DNA from: an uncultured Bacteroidota bacterium
GTDB lineage: Bacteria; Bacteroidota; Bacteroidia; Flavobacteriales; Flavobacteriaceae
DNA: 64,000 nucleotides
Reading direction: 5' to 3'
NCBI GenBank assembly: GCA_902598525.1
Contig: CACKBZ010000003.1
Location: 62,001 to 126,000 of the forward strand
A program made the position numbers and the translations under genes. This document shows positions 58,834-64,000 of this stretch, one piece after another; position 1 is the stretch's first letter; every line of letters starts with the position of its first letter. Under the pieces are notes generated by a model. The model saw only the letters and a program-made list of their open reading frames with translations, was not told where the DNA came from and made no database searches.

Positions 58834-60156
58834 ATGCTAAATAAAAAAACCGACCATCCAAAAGGAAGTAAAAAATTAATTGGTGCATGGACAATATATG
58901 ACTGGGCAAACTCAGTTTATTCATTGGTTATATCTTCAGCAATTTTTCCAATATATTACTCTACATACGTTTTTACTGATATCAGTTCAATTATGATATT
59001 TAGTATAGACGTAAACAAAGACACCTTGATTAGTTTTCTTTCAGGAATTTGTTTCCTTTTAATTGCTTTTATCTCACCTATGTTATCAGGTATAGCCGAT
59101 TATATAGGTAATAAAAAAATTTTTATGAAGTTTTTTGTTTACATGGGCTCTATCTCATGTATCGGACTATATTGGTTTGAATTAGAAAATATAGAGTTCA
59201 GTCTTTTTCTATATTTCCTATCATTACTTGGATTCTGGGGTAGTCTGGTCTATTATAATTCATATTTGAATGATATTACTTTTCCTAAACAAACAAATAT
59301 GGTAAGTGCTAGAGGATATACGATGGGATATATCGGAAGTGTTATACTTCTCTTGATAAACCTTATAATTATTTATTTCTATGAAGATTTTGGTTTTAAC
59401 TCTGATAAAAATGCTATGAAGATGTCTTTTGCATTAACTGGTTTGTGGTGGTTAGGTTTTAGTCAATACTCTTTTTATCATTTACCTAAAGGAAATAGGG
59501 AGATAAATATTCCAAAAAATATTATTTGGAATGGATTTAAAGAGTTAAGGGGCGTTTATAAAGTTATCAGATCTAGTAAAAGGTTTACAAGATTCTTATT
59601 GGCATTTTTCGTTTTTTCATTTTCTCTCCAAACTGTACTTTATATTGCATCTTACTTTGGAGTTACTGAAATTCAATGGCCAAGTGCAAGTGAACAAACA
59701 GCTGGTCTTATAATTAGCATTTTACTTATTCAGATTGTTGCAATTGGTGGAGCATATAGTTTTACAAAATTGGCTCAAAAATTTGGAAATATTATAGTAC
59801 TAACCTTTGCAATTTTTCTTTGGTCATTAGTATGTTTCTATGCGTACTATATTGAAACTCCAAGTCAATTTTATATGATTGCTGGACTTGTTGGCCTCTT
59901 AATGGGGGGTACTCAACCTGTTGCTAGAGCTACTTTTTCCCTATTTATCCCTGAAACAAAGGATACAACATCATTTTTTAGTTTTTATGATGTAACCGAA
60001 AAAATAGGTATTTTCTTTGGTTTGCTTTTCTATGCCTTTTCTGCTCAATTAACAGGCTCAGTTAGATTTTCAGTTTTAATTTTTATGTTTTTCTTTTTTA
60101 TTGGAGCATTATTATTGATTAGAGTTCCTAGAATTGATAAAAGTAAGTTGGCATAG
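58834..60156 (+). CDS. UMF1-family MFS permease (Atg22-like)
   Basis: The 440-residue protein has about 12 hydrophobic segments. The N-terminal motif LIGAWTIYDWANSVYSLVIS is typical of the UMF1 (Atg22-like) branch of the major facilitator superfamily, as is the later GLVGLLMGGTQPVARATFSL. Yeast Atg22 exports amino acids from the vacuole; bacterial substrates are unknown, so only a transport role is claimed. It diverges from msrB and is followed by a 102-nt gap before lon. Confidence 0.86.
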   Translation: MLNKKTDHPKGSKKLIGAWTIYDWANSVYSLVISSAIFPIYYSTYVFTDISSIMIFSIDVNKDTLISFLSGICFLLIAFISPMLSGIADYIGNKKIFMKFFVYMGSISCIGLYWFELENIEFSLFLYFLSLLGFWGSLVYYNSYLNDITFPKQTNMVSARGYTMGYIGSVILLLINLIIIYFYEDFGFNSDKNAMKMSFALTGLWWLGFSQYSFYHLPKGNREINIPKNIIWNGFKELRGVYKVIRSSKRFTRFLLAFFVFSFSLQTVLYIASYFGVTEIQWPSASEQTAGLIISILLIQIVAIGGAYSFTKLAQKFGNIIVLTFAIFLWSLVCFYAYYIETPSQFYMIAGLVGLLMGGTQPVARATFSLFIPETKDTTSFFSFYDVTEKIGIFFGLLFYAFSAQLTGSVRFSVLIFMFFFFIGALLLIRVPRIDKSKLA

Positions 60157-60167
60157 CTTTTGTCCTT

Positions 60168-60211
60168 ATTTAATTGTGATTATTGTCTGAGCTTTATCAT
60201 CTCAATTAAAT
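60168..60211. repeat. Inverted repeat between the MFS gene and lon
   Basis: Arms ATTTAATTG (60168-60176) and CAATTAAAT (60203-60211) are perfectly complementary over 9 bp around a 26-nt loop. The loop contains a further TGAT/ATCA match, so a longer imperfect hairpin is possible. No T-run follows. It may terminate the MFS transcript or lie in the lon leader; the evidence is weak. The rest of this 102-nt gap shows no clear promoter. Confidence 0.28.
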
Positions 60212-60258
60212 GAACTGATATCTAGATTTTCTGACATAATGACCATAAATAATTTTAA

Positions 60259-62712
60259 ATGAGCATTATTTTTAATAATATAGACAAAATGTCATTTGAT
60301 GATATTAGTGAGGAATCTGATTTTATTCCATTAATGACAAATGAAGATGAAGTGGCACTCGAAAAAGAAAGTCTACCAGATGTATTGCCAATACTTCCTC
60401 TCACAAATACAGTACTTTTTCCTGGTGTAGTTATTCCAATAAATGCAGGTAGGGATAAATCTATTAAACTTATTAAAGATGCTAATAAGTCTAGTAAATT
60501 AATTGGAGTTGTAGCACAAAGAAATATTAATGATGAAAACCCAGGTATAGAAAATATATATGGAGTAGGTACTGTGGCAAAAATATTAAGGGTTTTAAAA
60601 ATGCCTGATGGAAATACAACTGTTATTATACAAGGAAAAAAAAGATTTAAGATTAAATCTATTGTTAAATCTGATCCATACATCCAAGCAACTGTTGATC
60701 CTGTTTCTGATGAGGCATTAAAAAAATCAAACAGTAAATTCTCTGCAACAATAGATGCTATAAAGGATATAGCTTTAAAAATTATAAAAGAAAATCCTAA
60801 TATTCCATCAGAGGCATCATTTGCAATTAAAAATATCCATAGTTCTGCATTCTTGATCAATTTTGTTTCCTCAAATATGAACATTACTGTCAAAGACAAA
60901 CAAGAGCTACTTGAAAGTATAAGTATTCAAAATAGAGCTATGAAATGCCTTAAGTTCTTAAATGTAGAATATGAAAAACTCGCTTTAAAAAACGATATAC
61001 AATTAAAAGTAAGGAATGATTTAGATCAGCAGCAAAGAGAATATTATTTGCAGCAGCAGATGAAAACAATTCAAGAGGAGCTCGGGGAAAATTCATATCA
61101 TGAAGATATTCAAGAATTGATAAATAAGTCAAAAGATAAAAATTGGAGTGAAGAAACAAGAAATCATTTTGAAAAAGAGTTATCTAAACTAAAGAGAATG
61201 AACTCTCAGGTTGCAGAATATTCTGTTCAAAGAAACTATTTGGACTTACTAGTTGATCTGCCATGGGAAAACTACTCTGAAGATAATTTTGACTTAGAAA
61301 AAGCCCAAAAAATTTTAGATAATGATCATTTTGGGCTAGAGGATGTAAAAAAAAGAATAATAGAGTATCTAGCTGTTCTAAAGCTAAGAAAAGATATGAA
61401 GTCACCAATATTATGTTTATATGGCCCTCCTGGTGTAGGTAAAACTTCACTTGGTAAATCTATAGCTAAATCAATAAACAGAGAGTATGTTAGAGTTTCG
61501 TTGGGTGGATTAAGAGATGAAGCTGAAATTAGAGGACATAGAAAGACATACATTGGAGCAATGCCTGGAAGAATTATACAAAGTGTAAGAAAATCAGGTA
61601 CATCTAATCCAGTATTTGTTTTAGATGAAATTGATAAAATTTCAAGTGGTTCACAAGGTGATCCTTCATCTGCTTTGTTAGAGTTGCTTGATCCTGAACA
61701 AAATAGTTCTTTTCATGATAATTTCTTAGAAATAGGTTATGACCTTTCAAAAGTAATGTTTGTTGCAACAGCTAATAATCTATCAACTATGCATCCTGCT
61801 TTACTTGATAGAATGGAGCTAATTAACGTATCTGGGTATACATCCGAAGAAAAAGTCTCAATTGCAAATAAGTTTTTAATTAAAAAACAGTTGACTGAGC
61901 ACGGAATGAATTCTTCTGATTTTAAAATATCTAATAAAAATATCAAAGAGATTATTAGTGGCTACACAAGAGAATCTGGGGTTAGAAATCTTGAGAAACA
62001 AATTGCTAAGCTAATTAGAAACAGAGCTAAAAATATTGTCTCAGATTCCAGGTTGAACGATTACAATGACAAAAATTATTTAAAAGATGTATTAGGACCT
62101 CAGAAATTTTTTAGAGATAAATATGAAAATAATAATTTCGCTGGAGTGGTTACAGGACTTGCATGGACTTCTGTAGGTGGTGAAATTTTATTCATTGAAT
62201 CATCATTATCAGAGGGTAAAGGAAATTTGTCGATTACAGGTAACTTAGGAAAAATAATGAAGGAATCCGCTGTTATTGCATTAGAGTATATTAAATCTAA
62301 TTATCAAGATCTTGGAATCAATAAAGAAATTGACTACTCAAAATATAACATACATATTCACGTTCCTGAGGGAGCAACTCCTAAAGATGGTCCAAGCGCA
62401 GGTATAACAATACTTACATCCCTTGTCTCACTATTTACTCAAAAAAGAGTTAAAAAGAATATAGCTATGACAGGTGAGATTACTTTAAGAGGTAAGGTTC
62501 TTCCTGTAGGAGGAATAAAAGAAAAGATTTTGGCTGCTAAAAGGGCAAATATTAAGGAAATTATTTTAAGTTCATATAATAAAAAGGATATTGAAGAAAT
62601 AGATCAAAAATATCTTAAGGGTTTAAGCTTTATATACGTTAATAATATGAGTGATGTAATATCTCACTCTCTTACAAATAGGAAGGTCTTAAATCCAAAA
62701 AATATAAATTAA
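60259..62712 (+). CDS. lon: ATP-dependent protease La (Lon)
   Basis: Lon degrades misfolded and regulatory proteins in the cytoplasm. The N-terminal substrate domain begins LPILPLTNTVLFPGVVIPI (about residue 40). A coiled-coil stretch follows (QQQREYYLQQQMKTIQEELG). The AAA+ module has Walker A GPPGVGKTSLGKS near residue 395 and VFVLDEIDKISSG as Walker B. The protease domain has the catalytic serine in PKDGPSAGITI and the lysine in VGGIKEKILAAKRA. The 817-residue length is typical. ATG 60259 is used; ATG 60289 is an alternative that removes ten residues. Confidence 0.97.
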   Translation: MSIIFNNIDKMSFDDISEESDFIPLMTNEDEVALEKESLPDVLPILPLTNTVLFPGVVIPINAGRDKSIKLIKDANKSSKLIGVVAQRNINDENPGIENIYGVGTVAKILRVLKMPDGNTTVIIQGKKRFKIKSIVKSDPYIQATVDPVSDEALKKSNSKFSATIDAIKDIALKIIKENPNIPSEASFAIKNIHSSAFLINFVSSNMNITVKDKQELLESISIQNRAMKCLKFLNVEYEKLALKNDIQLKVRNDLDQQQREYYLQQQMKTIQEELGENSYHEDIQELINKSKDKNWSEETRNHFEKELSKLKRMNSQVAEYSVQRNYLDLLVDLPWENYSEDNFDLEKAQKILDNDHFGLEDVKKRIIEYLAVLKLRKDMKSPILCLYGPPGVGKTSLGKSIAKSINREYVRVSLGGLRDEAEIRGHRKTYIGAMPGRIIQSVRKSGTSNPVFVLDEIDKISSGSQGDPSSALLELLDPEQNSSFHDNFLEIGYDLSKVMFVATANNLSTMHPALLDRMELINVSGYTSEEKVSIANKFLIKKQLTEHGMNSSDFKISNKNIKEIISGYTRESGVRNLEKQIAKLIRNRAKNIVSDSRLNDYNDKNYLKDVLGPQKFFRDKYENNNFAGVVTGLAWTSVGGEILFIESSLSEGKGNLSITGNLGKIMKESAVIALEYIKSNYQDLGINKEIDYSKYNIHIHVPEGATPKDGPSAGITILTSLVSLFTQKRVKKNIAMTGEITLRGKVLPVGGIKEKILAAKRANIKEIILSSYNKKDIEEIDQKYLKGLSFIYVNNMSDVISHSLTNRKVLNPKNIN

Positions 62713-62717
62713 TTTTT

Positions 62718-63362
62718 ATGATAATAGCAATTGATGGTGAGGCCTCTACTGGCAAAAGTACTCAGGCAAAGAAAATTGCTAAAAGGTTAAATATTAATTA
62801 TAGAGATTCAGGAGCCTATTATAGAGCAATAACACTTTTTTTGATACAAAATCAAATAAATCCAAAAGAAGTAATAGGAAGTGATATTTTTAGTAAAATT
62901 AATATCTCTCAAAATTTTGAAAATAATATTTTTTCCATTTTTTTAAATGATGAAGATGTAACATCAAAAATAAGAGGTCATAAAGTTTCTTTGAATGTCA
63001 GTGAATACGCTAAAAAACCTGAAATAAGAAAGTTTGTTTATAACCTTTTAAGAAAATCATCTGAGTTAAATTCAATAATAGTAGATGGTAGAGACATTGG
63101 AACTGTAGTATTTCCTGATGCAGATTTTAAATTTTTCTTATTCGCTATACCTGAAATTAGGGCTCAAAGACGTCACAGAGAGATAAACGATGAAAGTATC
63201 AAAATTGAATCAATTGAAAAAGAGATATTGATAAGAGATGATATAGACTCTAATAGAGATATTGCTCCTTTAAAAAAAGCAAAAGATGCCTTTGGAATTG
63301 ACGTAAGTTATCTTAGTATTGAGGAAGTTTTTGAAAAAATACTCCAAAAAATAATTATTTAA
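62718..63362 (+). CDS. cmk: Cytidylate kinase
   Basis: Cmk phosphorylates CMP and dCMP. The P-loop is IAIDGEASTGKSTQAK (residues 3-18), followed by NYRDSGAYYRAITLF, the KIRGHKVSLNVSEYAK segment and VDGRDIGTVVFPDADFKFFL near residue 118. The lid region has AQRRHREI. The 214-residue length is slightly short but complete. It lies 5 nt after lon and upstream of rpsA, the widespread cmk-rpsA pairing. Confidence 0.95.
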   Translation: MIIAIDGEASTGKSTQAKKIAKRLNINYRDSGAYYRAITLFLIQNQINPKEVIGSDIFSKINISQNFENNIFSIFLNDEDVTSKIRGHKVSLNVSEYAKKPEIRKFVYNLLRKSSELNSIIVDGRDIGTVVFPDADFKFFLFAIPEIRAQRRHREINDESIKIESIEKEILIRDDIDSNRDIAPLKKAKDAFGIDVSYLSIEEVFEKILQKIII

Positions 63363-63385
63363 GTTAAATAAAAACTTGACTAATC

Positions 63386-63416
63386 TTTGTCAATAAGTTA
63401 ATAAATTATATTTTTG
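63386..63416 (+). promoter_or_regulatory. Bacteroidetes-type promoter for rpsA
   Basis: TTTG at 63386-63389 and TATTTTTG at 63409-63416 are separated by 19 nt, matching the -33/-7 consensus in full. The rpsA ATG is at 63423, only 6 nt past the -7 box, so the mRNA would be leaderless or nearly so. Confidence 0.6.
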
Positions 63417-63422
63417 CCCACT

Positions 63423-64000
63423 ATGAGCGAAGAAAACACTGATAAAACTAACTCAGAGGAGTCCAAAACACTTACAAAGACTCCAAAGAAAGCTACTACA
63501 AAAAAATCAAAAAAAGATTCAAATCCGCAGGATGATTTTCTTTCAAATTTTAACTGGCATCAATATCAAGAAGGTATTGACGAACTAGACGAAAAGCAAA
63601 TAAAAGAATTTGAAAAATTAGTTGAAAAAAACTTTGTTGATACAGCAGACGAAAATATTATTTTAGGTGAAGTAATTCATTTAACTGATAAGGATGTTAT
63701 AATAGATATAAATGCAAAATCTGAAGGGGTTATCTCTAAAAATGAGTTTAGATATAATCCTGATCTTAAGTTAGGGGATAAAGTTGAGGTAATTGTTGAT
63801 ACAAGGGAAGACAAATCAGGGCAATTAGTCCTTTCTCATAGGAAAGCTAGAGTAATTAAAGCTTGGGACAGAGTTAATGCTGCTCATGACTCTGGTGAAG
63901 TTGTTCAAGGTTTTGTCAAATGTAGAACTAAGGGTGGAATGATAGTAGACGTCTTTGGTATTGAAGCTTTCCTACCTGGGTCCCAGATAGACGTAAAGCC
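63423..64000 (+). CDS. rpsA: 30S ribosomal protein S1, N-terminal part (cut by window edge)
   Basis: S1 brings mRNA to the 30S subunit through repeated RNA-binding S1 motifs. The frame opens at ATG 63423 and runs to the window end (192 complete codons). It begins with a Lys/Thr/Ser-rich tail of about 40 residues, then DDFLSNFNWHQYQEGID. The first S1 motif includes GEVIHLTDKDVIIDINAKSEG and VEVIVDTREDKSGQLVLSHRKA. A second repeat starts with GEVVQGFVKCRTKGGMIVDVFG and FLPGSQID. Position after cmk confirms the call. Confidence 0.96.
   Translation, partial: MSEENTDKTNSEESKTLTKTPKKATTKKSKKDSNPQDDFLSNFNWHQYQEGIDELDEKQIKEFEKLVEKNFVDTADENIILGEVIHLTDKDVIIDINAKSEGVISKNEFRYNPDLKLGDKVEVIVDTREDKSGQLVLSHRKARVIKAWDRVNAAHDSGEVVQGFVKCRTKGGMIVDVFGIEAFLPGSQIDVK

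Noticed and set aside
60255-60899. A 214-codon open frame on the minus strand across the start of lon
   Set aside because: It is antisense to well-conserved Lon sequence, has no family resemblance, and results from AT-rich codon bias; other long antisense frames in the window were rejected for the same reason.

Overview
This window is chromosomal DNA from a low-GC (roughly 30% by eye), very gene-dense member of the Bacteroidota, most likely a marine, streamlined Flavobacteriia lineage. The support is: class-specific gene neighbourhoods (bamD-rpoZ-coaBC-recN-fabI-coaE-kinase-regulator; thrS-infC-rpmI-rplT; leuA-leuC-leuD-leuA2-leuB), a DUF6095-type protein, an Omp_b-brl-type TonB-dependent receptor, the Bacteroidetes form of RNA polymerase omega, and promoters of the Bacteroidetes type (TAnnTTTG, in three cases with TTTG 18-19 nt upstream). 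I see no tRNA, rRNA, insertion sequence, prophage or CRISPR array. Nearly every base is coding, and no gene-free stretch exceeds about 200 nt.

Layout. 1-5.3 kb: the start of a NhaC-type antiporter (minus), tilS and dsbD (plus), then a nitroreductase and an aldehyde dehydrogenase (minus). 5.4-19.4 kb: a branched-chain amino acid block, with ilvD-ilvB-ilvN-ilvC-ilvA followed by gapN on plus, facing leuA-leuC-leuD-leuA2-leuB on minus. 19.5-27.3 kb: an unrecognised 529-aa protein, an RluA-type pseudouridine synthase and panB, then dnaK followed by a MenI-like thioesterase, a PAS-MenA-like fusion protein and a CPBP protease. 27.3-31.9 kb: a GNAT protein, fumC, an unlisted 52-aa membrane protein and a TonB-dependent receptor. 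32-39.7 kb: a long minus-strand run in transcription order htrA (frameshifted)-trmD-rplS-icd-murQ-DUF6095-thrS-infC-rpmI-rplT. 39.7-44.3 kb: a GNAT protein, mltG, dnaA, a YbgC-type thioesterase and ribD. 44.4-55.5 kb: a plus-strand housekeeping run from a GNAT protein through prmC, ligA, bamD, rpoZ, coaBC, recN, a 26-aa peptide, fabI and coaE to a two-component pair whose kinase is frameshifted. 55.5-64 kb: xerD, aroQ, lpdA, msrB, an MFS permease, lon, cmk and the start of rpsA.

How the genes work together. The ilv and leu blocks cover isoleucine, valine and leucine synthesis, and panB drains the valine intermediate 2-oxoisovalerate towards pantothenate and CoA (coaBC and coaE are also here). 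The MenI-like and MenA-like proteins would catalyse two consecutive steps of menaquinone synthesis. fumC, icd and lpdA belong to central carbon metabolism. Much of the rest is translation, DNA replication and repair, and envelope biogenesis.

The window is mainly conserved core genome, and I do not see a new multi-gene system such as a defence island. The points most worth a second look are: the PAS domain fused to a MenA-type prenyltransferase beside a MenI-type thioesterase; infC starting at a non-canonical AUU or AUA codon; two genes (htrA and a histidine kinase) each broken by one extra base in a homopolymer; two very small membrane-protein genes; a perfect 17-bp palindrome between panB and dnaK; and repeated 4-nt sharing of stop codons between convergent genes.
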